A stretch of 64,000 nt of DNA from Candidatus Opimibacter skivensis (GCA_016721905.1 JADKHH010000001.1:620001-684000), one strand, 5' to 3'; counted from the stretch's first letter, positions 17,758 to 25,217 are shown. The notes: a model not told the origin generated them from the letters alone. Numbers and translations are program-made.

Positions 17758-17797
17758 GCCGCAGATTAATCAGATTACGCAGATTACTGTTTATAAG

Positions 17798-17835
17798 AAA
17801 TCCCGCCTCCTTTATTGGATGGCGGGATTTTTTTA
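17798..17835 (+). terminator. Intrinsic terminator after groEL
   Basis: Stem AAATCCCGCC / GGCGGGATTT with a 13-base loop, followed by a run of T. It lies 40 bases after the groEL stop. Confidence 0.85.
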
Positions 17836-17844
17836 TTGCCCTTT

Positions 17845-17884
17845 AGAAAAAAGAAAAGGGCACAACGATGTTGTACCCTTTCTT
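17845..17884 (-). terminator. Intrinsic terminator after ilvE
   Basis: On the minus strand the stem AAAGGGTACAAC / GTTGTGCCCTTT (one G-U pair) is followed by TCTTTTTTCT, 27 bases past the ilvE stop. Together with the groEL terminator it separates two convergent units. Confidence 0.8.
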
Positions 17885-17910
17885 TGATATTGTCCGGATG
17901 GAATTTATAA

Positions 17911-18984
17911 TTATGCAGTAACGGCTACTTCCTTTACAGGAACTGTCCAGCCTCTCTTATCTTCAATAGTGCCAAAGCGCATTCCATTGATTTCGTCTTT
18001 GATGGAAGTGGACAACGCCCAGTTACTGCTGTCAAGGCGAATGAAATGATTGTCATATTTGATTTCTTCTACATTGGCGATCAAGGCTGCTGTACCGGTG
18101 CCGAAAACTTCTATCAATTCGCCTGCCTGATATCTGCTGAGCACTTCATCAATCGATAGGTCACGTTCGTTGACGGTATGTCCATTACCGCGCAATATTT
18201 CAAGTGTAGAGGCTCTCGTGATTCCTTTGAGGATCGTACCTGATGTGGCGGGGGTTACTATTTCATTGTTGAATACAAAGAAGATGTTCATGGTCCCAAC
18301 TTCCTGTACAAATTTGTGATGAACGGCATCGAGCCATAAAACCTGATCGTATCCTTGTTCACGCGCAAGTTTTGATGGGTACAAGGCAGCTGCATAATTC
18401 CCTGCGGTTTTTGCTTCGCCTACCCCACCCTGTGCAGCGCGGATATAATGAGGCTCTACCAGTAATTTAATTGGCTTTGGATAATAAGGACCTACCGGCA
18501 GGCAAATGATCATAAACTTGTACGTATCTGATGCTTTCACACCGACCATTTCATCCGTAGCAAACATCAGCGGGCGGATGTACATAGCACTGCCTTCAAT
18601 CTTTGGAATCCATTCCTGGTCTATGCCCACAATGGCGTGTATAGCTTCAACAAAAATATCTTCAGGAATCTCCGGCATACACATTCTGACAGCAGAAGCA
18701 TTCATGCGCTTAGCATGCAGTTCCGGTCTGAATAGTAGTGGGGTTCCGTCCTTAGATCTTGAAGCCTTCATCCCTTCGAAAATAGACTGGCCATAATGAA
18801 GAGCCATATTCATTGGATGAATGCTCATCTTCTCAACCGGAGAAATTCTTGGATTAACCCATTGCTTTCCATCATAATCGATTTCGAACATGTGGTCACT
18901 GATGATCTTTCCAAATGGCAGATTCTGAAAATCTACATTTGCTACCCGTGATTCTTTGGCGTGATGAATGGTAAGGTCCTTCAT
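17911..18984 (-). CDS. ilvE: Branched-chain amino acid aminotransferase
   Basis: PLP fold type IV enzyme making leucine, isoleucine and valine from their 2-oxo acids. It has 357 residues, the longer type (BCAT class II-like). Features are the N-terminal ALHYGQSIFEGMKA near 61-74, the catalytic lysine K192 in EAKTAGNYAAAL, and a C-terminal EVFGTGTAALI glycine loop that binds the PLP phosphate. It is a single-gene unit with a promoter candidate at 19001-19008 and its own terminator. Confidence 0.97.
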   Translation of the reverse strand: MKDLTIHHAKESRVANVDFQNLPFGKIISDHMFEIDYDGKQWVNPRISPVEKMSIHPMNMALHYGQSIFEGMKASRSKDGTPLLFRPELHAKRMNASAVRMCMPEIPEDIFVEAIHAIVGIDQEWIPKIEGSAMYIRPLMFATDEMVGVKASDTYKFMIICLPVGPYYPKPIKLLVEPHYIRAAQGGVGEAKTAGNYAAALYPSKLAREQGYDQVLWLDAVHHKFVQEVGTMNIFFVFNNEIVTPATSGTILKGITRASTLEILRGNGHTVNERDLSIDEVLSRYQAGELIEVFGTGTAALIANVEEIKYDNHFIRLDSSNWALSTSIKDEINGMRFGTIEDKRGWTVPVKEVAVTA

Positions 18985-19000
18985 TATCTTAGATTTGCTA

Positions 19001-19008
19001 CAAAAGTA
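19001..19008 (-). promoter_or_regulatory. Putative -7 element (TACTTTTG) for ilvE
   Basis: Minus-strand TACTTTTG fits TAnnTTTG, 16 bases upstream of the ilvE ATG. The identical box precedes purL at 59353. Confidence 0.45.
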
Positions 19009-19104
19009 ATATATTTCATTTTGTTCTCACAGTCAGCTTGTTATATATTTTAAAAGATTCTTTAATTCGTTGATTTGTTAATAATTTGTAACAAAATTTG
19101 GTCA

Positions 19105-19518
19105 ATGCTACCTTACACAACCTATCGAATCCCGGAAACGGATAAAAACCAAACCGAGGCGTCGGACAAATGGCTCTGGATGATCATCCGAAAGCCGCTC
19201 ACAGAGGCTGATACAGAGCTTCTCCTGAAGATTTCATCAGCCCTCAAGGCTGACTTTAGCCGTGACGTCCGTTTCATCCAGCAGCCTTCTAATGAAGAAA
19301 TTTCGTTAGCCTCGCTGAGCCCAACCAAACCTAAGCTCATTATAAGTTTTGGCGTTTTGCCCTCTGAACTAGGTTTATGGATTGATCTGCACCGACCTGG
19401 GATGAGCTTACTGGAATCCTGCATTTTTATTCTCACGTTGCCTGTTGAAGAACTATCGAAACATGCCGCAGCTAAAAAAGAATTATGGCAATCCATGCAA
19501 TTCTTCCTGGAGCAATAA
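19105..19518 (+). CDS. Hypothetical protein upstream of rdgB
   Basis: Not recognised. Predicted cytosolic protein of 137 residues with no signal peptide or membrane helix. It has a mixed alpha/beta pattern: a central strand LIISFGVLPSELGLW near 84-98 and a C-terminal helical segment rich in Lys/Glu. I start at the ATG at 19105, since an upstream in-frame start would fall in AT-rich spacer. Its stop is 4 bases before the rdgB start, so both are probably one transcript. The link to rdgB hints at nucleotide or replication functions, without direct evidence. Confidence 0.7.
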   Translation: MLPYTTYRIPETDKNQTEASDKWLWMIIRKPLTEADTELLLKISSALKADFSRDVRFIQQPSNEEISLASLSPTKPKLIISFGVLPSELGLWIDLHRPGMSLLESCIFILTLPVEELSKHAAAKKELWQSMQFFLEQ

Positions 19519-19522
19519 CCGA

Positions 19523-20116
19523 ATGAACCATCAGAAACAACTTTTATTTGCAAGTGCCAACCGGCATAAACTGGAAGAAATCCGGCAGATCATTCCTGCT
19601 GCTTACAGGCTTTCAGGCCTTAACGATTATTCTGTTCATGAAGAAATACCGGAGCGTTTCGACACCTTTGAAGCTAATGCTACAGCCAAAGCATCCTATG
19701 TGTATAAGAAAACCGGAATCCCGTGCTTTGCTGATGACAGTGGGTTGGTCGTAGATGCCCTCGATGGGAGACCCGGTGTATTATCTGCAAGATATGCAGG
19801 TGAGCATAAAAGCAGTGAGGAAAATGTCAGCAAGCTATTATCAGAGCTTACGGGCATACGAGACAGAACAGCACGGTTTATTGCCGTCATTGCCTATCAG
19901 GAAAATGAAAAGGATGTGTTACTCTTCAAGGGAACTATAGAGGGAACGATTAACTATACCCCTGCAGGCGTAGGAGGATTTGGATATGATCCAGTATTTA
20001 TTCCCTCAGGTTTTGACAAGACTTTTGCGCAGTTATCGCCGGGATTGAAAAACCAGATCAGTCATCGTGCTAAAGCGATAAAGTTATTTCTTCAATACCT
20101 TTCTGAGAAAGGTTGA
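19523..20116 (+). CDS. rdgB: Non-canonical purine NTP pyrophosphatase (RdgB/HAM1 family)
   Basis: Hydrolyses ITP, dITP and XTP to monophosphates, cleaning the nucleotide pool. The N-terminal LLFASANRHKLEEI (residues 6-19) is the family's SxNxxKxxE motif. CFADDSGLVVDALDG near 67-81 holds the metal-binding acidic residues, followed by RPGVLSARYAG. GVGGFGYDPVF and SHRAKA close the active site. Length is 197 residues. The ATG at 19523 is chosen because it places the strand-leading residues as in the family; longer forms would overlap the upstream gene. Confidence 0.95.
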   Translation: MNHQKQLLFASANRHKLEEIRQIIPAAYRLSGLNDYSVHEEIPERFDTFEANATAKASYVYKKTGIPCFADDSGLVVDALDGRPGVLSARYAGEHKSSEENVSKLLSELTGIRDRTARFIAVIAYQENEKDVLLFKGTIEGTINYTPAGVGGFGYDPVFIPSGFDKTFAQLSPGLKNQISHRAKAIKLFLQYLSEKG

Positions 20117-20144
20117 GATTTGTGTAATGAAAACTATAACTTGG

Positions 20145-21008
20145 TCAGGATAGTAAATCCACAATGACCGCTGTACCGAAACAAATGCTCGCTATACCAT
20201 TCGTTTCAAAAAAAGCCTGATTAATCTTCTCCAGGTTGTACTTAAACACTAAGCGGTGTTGCCAGAATAACAATCCTGCAAAACCGAGTGCTCCAATCCA
20301 ATGAAGGATTCCAAAACTCGGGAGCAGTTGGCTCTGATACCAGGTAATCACAAACAACATAACAGCGCAAAGAGAATGGATGGTCATTGCTATTTTTTTT
20401 GCCTGCTCTTGCCCAAAACGGGCCGGTACTGAATGAAGACCGTTTTGACGGTCAAATTCTTCGTCCTGCAATGCGTAGAGGATATCAAATCCACTAACCC
20501 ACAACATGACCATGATACCGTACATAACAGGCAAGAAATCAAATTTTCCGGTCACGGCGATGTAAGCGCCAACAGGTGCAAGTCCAAGCCCCAGGCCAAG
20601 AATAAAATGGCATAACCAGGTAAATCGTTTGGTGTAACTATAGCCGAGAATAACCAGTAATGCTAACGGTGACAAGTAAAAACACAATGGGTTGATCAGG
20701 AACGCTGTCACCATAAATGCTGCGGACATCACGATTACCATTGTTAATGCAGCTAAAGGTTTTATAACCCCTGACGGGATCTCCCGTATGACTGTCCGCT
20801 TATTCTTTGCATCAATATGCCTGTCCACATACCGGTTGAACGCCATGGCTGCACTTCTGGCAAAAACCATACATAAGAGAATATATAAAAATACTAACCA
20901 GTTGATCTGGATATCTAATGTCTTCAAACCTATGAAAAAAGCCAGCAGGGCAAACGGAAGCGCAAACACTGTATGCGCAAACTTAATCAGGGATAAGTAC
21001 GCCTTCAT
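20145..21008 (-). CDS. UbiA-family prenyltransferase (menaquinone or MqnP type)
   Basis: Integral membrane prenyltransferase of 287 residues with about eight helices. The first metal/diphosphate site is NRYVDRHID (N58, D62, D66, the NxxxDxxxD pattern). The second is DILYALQDEEFD in the second half. These fit 4-hydroxybenzoate polyprenyltransferases and the related MqnP of the futalosine route to menaquinone. A ubiX-like gene lies about 1.1 kb away and a UbiD-family gene at 49.2 kb. No ubiquinone genes are seen and Bacteroidota use menaquinone, so MqnP is the more likely role. The exact substrate is inferred. Confidence 0.85.
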   Translation of the reverse strand: MKAYLSLIKFAHTVFALPFALLAFFIGLKTLDIQINWLVFLYILLCMVFARSAAMAFNRYVDRHIDAKNKRTVIREIPSGVIKPLAALTMVIVMSAAFMVTAFLINPLCFYLSPLALLVILGYSYTKRFTWLCHFILGLGLGLAPVGAYIAVTGKFDFLPVMYGIMVMLWVSGFDILYALQDEEFDRQNGLHSVPARFGQEQAKKIAMTIHSLCAVMLFVITWYQSQLLPSFGILHWIGALGFAGLLFWQHRLVFKYNLEKINQAFFETNGIASICFGTAVIVDLLS

Positions 21009-21015
21009 AACCTTA

Positions 21016-21053
21016 AAATAAAAATGCCTGTAAAGAAAACATCTTTACAGGCA
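21016..21053 (-). terminator. Intrinsic terminator after the DUF1573 lipoprotein gene
   Basis: Minus-strand stem TGCCTGTAAAG / CTTTACAGGCA (11 bp, 7-base loop) followed by TTTTTATTT. It separates the DUF1573 gene from the UbiA-family gene, which starts only 8 bases downstream. Confidence 0.8.
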
Positions 21054-21083
21054 CTTTAAGCTGTAATAACCTAAGTTACGTTA

Positions 21084-21647
21084 TTATTGTTTTGGTGGAG
21101 CTGCTGGTTTAGCAGCCGGAGCGTTAGGATCCTTTTCAACATTTCCTGAAATATTAAGGAACGTCTGGGCAGGAACTGTATTCGCGTTTACGGTTACCCT
21201 TTTGGTTTGCTTGCCTGGCTTGCCTTTGCTGTCAAATTCTACATCGATGACACCTGATGCTCCAGGAGCGATCGGCTCTGATGGCCATTTAGGTACAGTA
21301 CAACCGCAACTGCCCTTTGCACTGCTGATAATCAGCGGCTCTGAACCGGTATTTTTAAACTTATAAGTGTGTTTTACTTTTTCGCCTTCCTTCACAGATC
21401 CGAAATCGAAGTCATTATGCTCAAAAGACATAGTGGTGGTTGGTCCGGTTGGGGTCTGGTTTTCAGCAGACAAAGCTGTTGGCTGAGCATTTGGATCAGC
21501 GGCAGTTGGGGCAACTGTTCCATCAGCTGAGGTGGCGAGGCTCTCTCTTGCTTTTGCGCGTGCATCATCTGCATCACCCTGGCAAGCGATCATCGTCAAC
21601 GAGGCAACTAAGACTAATGCTGCAAATAAATTCCTGAATAGATTCAT
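21084..21647 (-). CDS. DUF1573 domain lipoprotein
   Basis: Envelope lipoprotein of 187 residues. The signal peptide ends in the lipobox TMIAC (Cys about 22). An Ala/Thr/Pro-rich linker runs to about residue 72. A single DUF1573 beta-sandwich follows with FEHNDFDFGSVKEGEKV, the central GSCGCTVP motif and GVIDVEFDSKGKPG. The tail is Ala/Pro/Lys-rich. DUF1573 domains resemble ASH/HYDIN immunoglobulin-like folds and are very common in Bacteroidota; function unknown. It is a single-gene unit with a promoter candidate and a terminator. Confidence 0.85.
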   Translation of the reverse strand: MNLFRNLFAALVLVASLTMIACQGDADDARAKARESLATSADGTVAPTAADPNAQPTALSAENQTPTGPTTTMSFEHNDFDFGSVKEGEKVKHTYKFKNTGSEPLIISSAKGSCGCTVPKWPSEPIAPGASGVIDVEFDSKGKPGKQTKRVTVNANTVPAQTFLNISGNVEKDPNAPAAKPAAPPKQ

Positions 21648-21683
21648 TTCTGAGATTATTTAAAGGTTACTGAATTACGGGGT

Positions 21684-21691
21684 CAAAATTA
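21684..21691 (-). promoter_or_regulatory. Putative -7 element (TAATTTTG) for the DUF1573 gene
   Basis: Minus-strand TAATTTTG, 36 bases upstream of the ATG. Fits TAnnTTTG. Confidence 0.4.
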
Positions 21692-21803
21692 GGATAAGTA
21701 TATATATCTCGAAAGTTTGGATGTATGACTTGCTGTTAATAAGGTGTGAATCAATGCTTTGATAAATACACCAGGGATGGGTTCGATTCCACCGAGATAA
21801 CTT

Positions 21804-21811
21804 TATATTTG
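21804..21811 (+). promoter_or_regulatory. Putative -7 element (TATATTTG) for tRNA-Arg(CCT)
   Basis: TATATTTGCACC lies about 70 bases before the tRNA. The identical TATATTTGCACC precedes the second tRNA-Arg gene at 23341. The -33 position reads TTCG, a partial match only. Confidence 0.5.
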
Positions 21812-21881
21812 CACCCTGATTGGTAAAAGGCACCAACCATAATTGCTGATTTTATAGATCAGTATTGCTTCCTCAAATCAT

Positions 21882-21953
21882 GGTCCCGTAGTTCAACGGA
21901 TAGAATAGAAGTTTCCTAAACTTTAGATGCAGGTTCGATTCCTGCCGGGGCTA
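21882..21953 (+). tRNA. tRNA-Arg (anticodon CCT)
   Basis: A full cloverleaf can be folded by eye. The acceptor stem is GGTCCCG/CGGGGCT, the D stem GTTC/GAAT, and the anticodon stem GAAGT/ACTTT has loop TTCCTAA with anticodon CCT (reads AGG). The T stem GCAGG/CCTGC has loop TTCGATT, and the discriminator is A. CCA is not encoded. Length is 72 bases. Confidence 0.93.
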
Positions 21954-21958
21954 CTCCT

Positions 21959-21992
21959 GCAAGGGGCAAGGAGCAAGGGGCAAGGGGCCAAG
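21959..21992. repeat. Heptameric repeat array, copy 1 (GCAAGGG/GCAAGGA)
   Basis: Starts 5 bases after the tRNA-Arg(CCT) and consists of 7-base units GCAAGGG/GCAAGGA. Bases 21959-21985 are the exact reverse complement of 23282-23308. It is also largely complementary to the array at 22063-22110, so RNA from the tRNA end through this gap can fold into a long hairpin between two convergent units. Confidence 0.8.
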
Positions 21993-22062
21993 AAAATTCC
22001 GATGATAATATCTTCGCGATTGCAAAATTCATTCCTCGATTTGACTTTAACTTAGCAGTTTT

Positions 22063-22110
22063 CCTTGCTCCTTGCTCCTTGCTCCTTGCTCCTTGCTCCT
22101 TGCTCCTTGC
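22063..22110. repeat. Heptameric tandem repeat (CCTTGCT)n, copy 2
   Basis: Almost seven perfect tandem copies of CCTTGCT ending at the base before the ubiX stop codon (ubiX is on the minus strand). No open reading frame or RNA gene fits this stretch. Confidence 0.85.
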
Positions 22111-22668
22111 CTATTCGCCCCACCTAAAAGTATCCACCTTAAACCCAGCCAGGTCAAGGACCCTATCCACCACCGTCAGGCAAGCTTTTTCAATCGTATC
22201 TGCCCCATTGTAGAATGAGGGTATAGCAGGACAGATAATTGCTCCGGCTTCTGTCAGTTTTCGCATATTATCAATATGGATAAGGCTGAAAGGTGTTTCC
22301 CTGGGTACAAGGATCAACTTCCTCCTTTCCTTGAGCATGACATCTGCTGCGCGCGTCATCAGATCATCCGAAAGTCCATGCGCCATCCTGGCCATCGCAC
22401 CCATTGAACATGGGCAGACAATCATCGTTGTAAATCTTGCTGAGCCGCTGGCAAATGGCGCAGTAAAATCTCTTGGGTCATAAACCGTATGGCCATAACT
22501 GGCGATACTTCGGTCCTTGATTTCCAGTCCCCAATTGATTTCAGCGTTTGGGCTGGTCACAATGCCAACCTCATCGTATTGATCTCGTATTTCTGAGAGC
22601 CTGTCCAGTAAAAGCTTTGCATAAATGGAGCCACTTGATCCACCAATACCTACTATGAGTTTATACAT
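22111..22668 (-). CDS. ubiX: UbiX-family flavin prenyltransferase
   Basis: Makes prenylated FMN, the cofactor required by UbiD-type decarboxylases. It has 185 residues with the N-terminal GIGGSSGSIYAKLL (FMN phosphate site). The region CPCSMGAMARMAHGLSDDLMTRAADV near 85-110 and the segment RRKLILVPRETPFSLIHIDNM near 114-134 are diagnostic. The only UbiD homologue in the window is at 49226. Its start codon is directly beside the promoter box of the divergent thioredoxin gene. Confidence 0.95.
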   Translation of the reverse strand: MYKLIVGIGGSSGSIYAKLLLDRLSEIRDQYDEVGIVTSPNAEINWGLEIKDRSIASYGHTVYDPRDFTAPFASGSARFTTMIVCPCSMGAMARMAHGLSDDLMTRAADVMLKERRKLILVPRETPFSLIHIDNMRKLTEAGAIICPAIPSFYNGADTIEKACLTVVDRVLDLAGFKVDTFRWGE

Positions 22669-22675
22669 ATCTTTG
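22668..22675 (+). promoter_or_regulatory. Putative -7 element (TATCTTTG) for the thioredoxin-like gene
   Basis: Fits TAnnTTTG, 24 bases upstream of the ATG at 22700. It overlaps the first base of the divergent ubiX gene. Confidence 0.45.
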
Positions 22676-22699
22676 TACCTATATCAAAACATTAATATA

Positions 22700-23215
22700 A
22701 TGTCTTTATTGAAGTATTGTTTAGCCACCGGCCTTTTATTCGTCACGCTACAACTCAGCAGCCAGGAAGTCAAATGGATGACATGGGAAGAAGCTGCAGC
22801 CGCCAATGACAAACAGCCTAAAAAGATATTTGTAGATGTGTATACCAACTGGTGTGGATGGTGCAAGAAAATGGATGCCTCAACTTTTAAGGAAACGGAT
22901 GTAGTCAAAATCCTGAATGAAAAATTTTATCCTGTTAAACTCAATGCAGAACAAAAGGAAAGTATTTTTTGGCGGGATGTTGAATTCAAATGGGTCGCAG
23001 GTGGCAGGGATGGGGTCAACCGACTTGCCTATGAACTTCTGGATGGACAGATGTCCTACCCTACCTATGTAATCCTTGACGAGGAATACAGCAGGATACT
23101 TGCTTCTCCAGGATATAAAGATGGACCTACGCTGATCAAGGAGTTGAAATTTGCTGCCGAAGAGCATTATAAGACAACTACCTGGCCTGCTTACAAAGTG
23201 AAAAGTGAAAAATGA
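22700..23215 (+). CDS. Secreted thioredoxin-like protein (thioredoxin_7/DUF255 type)
   Basis: Periplasmic protein of 171 residues. An N-terminal signal peptide (hydrophobic run about 4-18, ending LSSQ) is followed by the thioredoxin-fold motif FVDVYTNWCGWCKKMD with active-site CGWC. The later YPTYVILDEEY segment holds the cis-proline region. I start at the ATG at 22700 because it gives a proper signal peptide; longer readings run into the ubiX start region. The last codons (KVKSEK) come from a GTGAAAA-type repeat that continues past the stop, so the end of the protein may be repeat-derived. Substrate unknown. Confidence 0.85.
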   Translation: MSLLKYCLATGLLFVTLQLSSQEVKWMTWEEAAAANDKQPKKIFVDVYTNWCGWCKKMDASTFKETDVVKILNEKFYPVKLNAEQKESIFWRDVEFKWVAGGRDGVNRLAYELLDGQMSYPTYVILDEEYSRILASPGYKDGPTLIKELKFAAEEHYKTTTWPAYKVKSEK

Positions 23216-23240
23216 AGAGTGAAAAGTGAGCAGTTAAAAG
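23197..23240. repeat. GTGAAAA-type short-period repeat
   Basis: Repeats of AGTGAAAA / AAAATGAAG / AGTGAGCAG spanning the 3' end of the thioredoxin-like gene and the spacer after it. Confidence 0.5.
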
Positions 23241-23281
23241 TTAGCCGTAGAAATTTATAATTCTTAGCGCAGTGATGGTCT

Positions 23282-23309
23282 CCTTGCCCCTTGCTCCTTG
23301 CCCCTTGCT
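23282..23309. repeat. Heptameric repeat array, copy 3 (CCTTGCC/CCTTGCT)
   Basis: Four 7-base units. Bases 23282-23308 are identical, in opposite orientation, to 21959-21985. It lies just upstream of the tRNA-Arg(TCT) promoter. Confidence 0.8.
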
Positions 23310-23317
23310 TTCATCTC

Positions 23318-23348
23318 TTTGCCCTTTGGTCTCCACACCCTATATTTG
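23318..23348 (+). promoter_or_regulatory. Promoter of tRNA-Arg(TCT): TTTG-N19-TATATTTG
   Basis: TTTG at 23318-23321 and TATATTTG at 23341-23348 with a 19-base spacer. This is a full match to the Bacteroidota housekeeping promoter, 14 bases upstream of the tRNA. One of the best promoter candidates in the window. Confidence 0.7.
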
Positions 23349-23361
23349 CACCTCTTAAAAT

Positions 23362-23435
23362 GGCTCCATAGCTCAATAGGATAGAGCAACGGTTTTCTAA
23401 ACCGTAGGTTCCAGGTTCGAGCCCTGGTGGAGTCA
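23362..23435 (+). tRNA. tRNA-Arg (anticodon TCT)
   Basis: Cloverleaf: acceptor GGCTCCA/TGGAGTC, D stem GCTC/GAGC, and anticodon stem ACGGT/ACCGT with loop TTTCTAA, anticodon TCT (reads AGA). The T stem is CCAGG/CCTGG with loop TTCGAGC, and the discriminator is A. Length is 74 bases; CCA is not encoded. The ung gene starts 26 bases later, so the two are probably on one transcript. Confidence 0.95.
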
Positions 23436-23461
23436 CTTCTTCAACGTTTAAAAAGTCTATT

Positions 23462-24160
23462 GTGCCTCTACCCCAGATAGATCCTGCTGATGTCCGGATA
23501 GAACCTGGCTGGAAAGCACATTTACAAACGGAATTCTCCAAGCCATACTTTGCAGGGATCAAGCAGTTTCTCGCAGACGAAAAAGCAAGAGGTAAGGTAG
23601 TTTTCCCTCCGGGACCCTTGATCTTCAATGCCTTTGACCAAACGCCTTTTGAAAAAGTAAAGGTGGTCATTCTAGGACAAGACCCATACCACGGTCCTGG
23701 CCAGGCGATGGGGCTTTGTTTTTCAGTTCCCAGGGAGATACCAGTTCCGGCTTCCCTGAAAAATATCTTTAAAGAGATCAACAGGGATCTTGGCCTCCCT
23801 ATTCCCCGGCACGGAGATCTGACCTCATGGACAACCCAGGGGATATTTCTGCTAAATGCCATTTTAACTGTTGAAAAAAACCAGGCGGGGTCGCACAGCA
23901 AGATTGGCTGGCATCTTTTTACTGATGCTGTGATCAAAACGCTCTCAGACCATCGTAACGGCCTTATCTTTCTGCTATGGGGCAATTATGCCCGTTCAAA
24001 GAAACCGTTAATTGACCCACAAAGACATACGATCCTGGAAGCTGCACACCCTTCCCCGCTCGCCAGGGATGCTTTTAAAGGTTGCTGCCACTTTTCAAAG
24101 ACAAATTCAATACTATCTAACCAGGGGGAAACTCCTATAAACTGGTCACTGGATGAATGA
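23462..24160 (+). CDS. ung: Uracil-DNA glycosylase, family 1
   Basis: Removes uracil from DNA. Length is 232 residues. The catalytic water-activating motif GQDPYHGPGQAMGLCFSV is near residues 70-87, FLLWGNYA lies downstream, and the DNA-intercalation loop is HPSPLARDAF near 200-209. The start is GTG at 23462, because no ATG exists upstream before the tRNA and the N-terminus then aligns with the family. The 3' end overlaps the DUF423 gene (ATGAATGA), so the two are translationally coupled. Confidence 0.96.
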   Translation: MPLPQIDPADVRIEPGWKAHLQTEFSKPYFAGIKQFLADEKARGKVVFPPGPLIFNAFDQTPFEKVKVVILGQDPYHGPGQAMGLCFSVPREIPVPASLKNIFKEINRDLGLPIPRHGDLTSWTTQGIFLLNAILTVEKNQAGSHSKIGWHLFTDAVIKTLSDHRNGLIFLLWGNYARSKKPLIDPQRHTILEAAHPSPLARDAFKGCCHFSKTNSILSNQGETPINWSLDE

Positions 24161-24548
24161 TTCCTTTTTCAACAGGTTACAATCCTTAGCTGGAATAATG
24201 GGTGCTATAGGTGTGATATTTGGTGCTTTCGGAGCCCACTTCCTGAAGTCACGACTTGATGCAGGTGACCTGGACACCATTAAAACTGGAGTTCTTTATC
24301 TTTTCATCCATACCCTGGCCACTTTATTTGTCTGTCTGCGCTCGAAACAGCAACCAGGTTCCAGACAACTCCGGATAGCAGGTCTTGCTTTTGTCTTTGG
24401 CAGCATTATGTTTTCCGGCTCTCTGTTTATTATAGGAACAGCCTCGTTAACAGGGTTTCCTGTTTCAACCATAGGCTTTATCACACCTCTTGGCGGACTC
24501 TGTTTTATCCTGGGCTGGATTTTCCTGGTTTTCCAAAAAAGCAACTAG
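24153..24548 (+). CDS. DUF423 membrane protein
   Basis: Small inner-membrane protein of 131 residues with four helices. The N-terminal GAIGVIFGAFGAHFLKSRLD and the TGVLYLFIHTLATLF helix are the hallmarks of DUF423 (YwdK type). Function unknown. It overlaps ung by 8 bases. Confidence 0.88.
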   Translation: MNDSFFNRLQSLAGIMGAIGVIFGAFGAHFLKSRLDAGDLDTIKTGVLYLFIHTLATLFVCLRSKQQPGSRQLRIAGLAFVFGSIMFSGSLFIIGTASLTGFPVSTIGFITPLGGLCFILGWIFLVFQKSN

Positions 24549-24603
24549 TTTATTCCACATTGTGGATTTTTTATAAAAAAAGTAAACAGATTATAAATAT
24601 CTG

Positions 24604-24611
24604 TATATTTC
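24604..24611 (+). promoter_or_regulatory. Near-consensus -7 element (TATATTTC)
   Basis: One mismatch to TAnnTTTG, about 50 bases upstream of the beta-barrel gene at 24662. Confidence 0.3.
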
Positions 24612-24661
24612 GCAATCAAAACAGGCTACTAAATCTTTACACAATACTAAAAAATCAAACT

Positions 24662-25156
24662 ATGAAAAAAATCGTTCTACTTTTCTCAATGCTGTTTATT
24701 CTCGCGATCACGAATGAAATGAAAGCGCAGGATTACAAGAGTGCCATTGGTTTACGTTTTGGCTATCCGGTTTCTATCTCGTACAAAACCTTCCTGACGG
24801 AATCCAACGCACTTGAATTACTTGCAGGTTACAGAGGTTATTCCGGGATCTACAGTTATTTTTCTGTGGGTGCCCTGTATGAAATCCACAAGCCTATTTC
24901 CGATGTTGAGGGCCTGAGTTGGTACTATGGCTTTGGCGCCAGTGTTCAGTTTTTCACCTATGACGATGACTACTTCTTTGATGATGATAATGGTAGTGTA
25001 GGCCTTGGTGTTAGCGGTGTGATCGGCTTGGATTACAAATTTCCTAGTGCTCCAGTCAATTTGAGTCTTGACTTTATGCCTACCTTCCGTTTCGGAGGAT
25101 GGGATTCCGGTTATTATTCATGGGGTGCGCTTGCAGCAAGGTATGTGCTGAACTAG
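24662..25156 (+). CDS. Small outer-membrane beta-barrel protein
   Basis: Predicted outer-membrane protein of 164 residues. A signal peptide ending in MKAQ (about residues 1-22) is followed by alternating hydrophobic/polar strands rich in Gly, Tyr and Phe (AIGLRFGYPVSISYK, VGALYEIHKP, YGFGASVQFFTY, VSGVIGLDYKF, LSLDFMPTFRF), ending in a terminal strand AARYVLN. An acidic loop rich in Asp lies near residues 99-112. I start at the ATG at 24662 because the longer frame has no signal peptide. Function unknown. Confidence 0.8.
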   Translation: MKKIVLLFSMLFILAITNEMKAQDYKSAIGLRFGYPVSISYKTFLTESNALELLAGYRGYSGIYSYFSVGALYEIHKPISDVEGLSWYYGFGASVQFFTYDDDYFFDDDNGSVGLGVSGVIGLDYKFPSAPVNLSLDFMPTFRFGGWDSGYYSWGALAARYVLN

Positions 25157-25167
25157 TCAACATTCCC

Positions 25168-25217
25168 GTACAAATAAAAAAGGCTGTCCAATCATTGGGC
25201 AGCCTTTTTTATTTGTA
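25168..25217. terminator. Long bidirectional-type terminator
   Basis: A stem of about 23 bp (GTACAAATAAAAAAGGCTG.. / ..CAGCCTTTTTTATTTGTAC, one mismatch) with a 4-base loop, flanked by A and T runs. It ends the beta-barrel gene. Confidence 0.85.

Noticed and set aside
21882..23435. Integrated element using the tRNA-Arg genes as attachment site
   Set aside because: No integrase, no tRNA 3'-end duplication, and the enclosed genes (ubiX, thioredoxin) are core genes.
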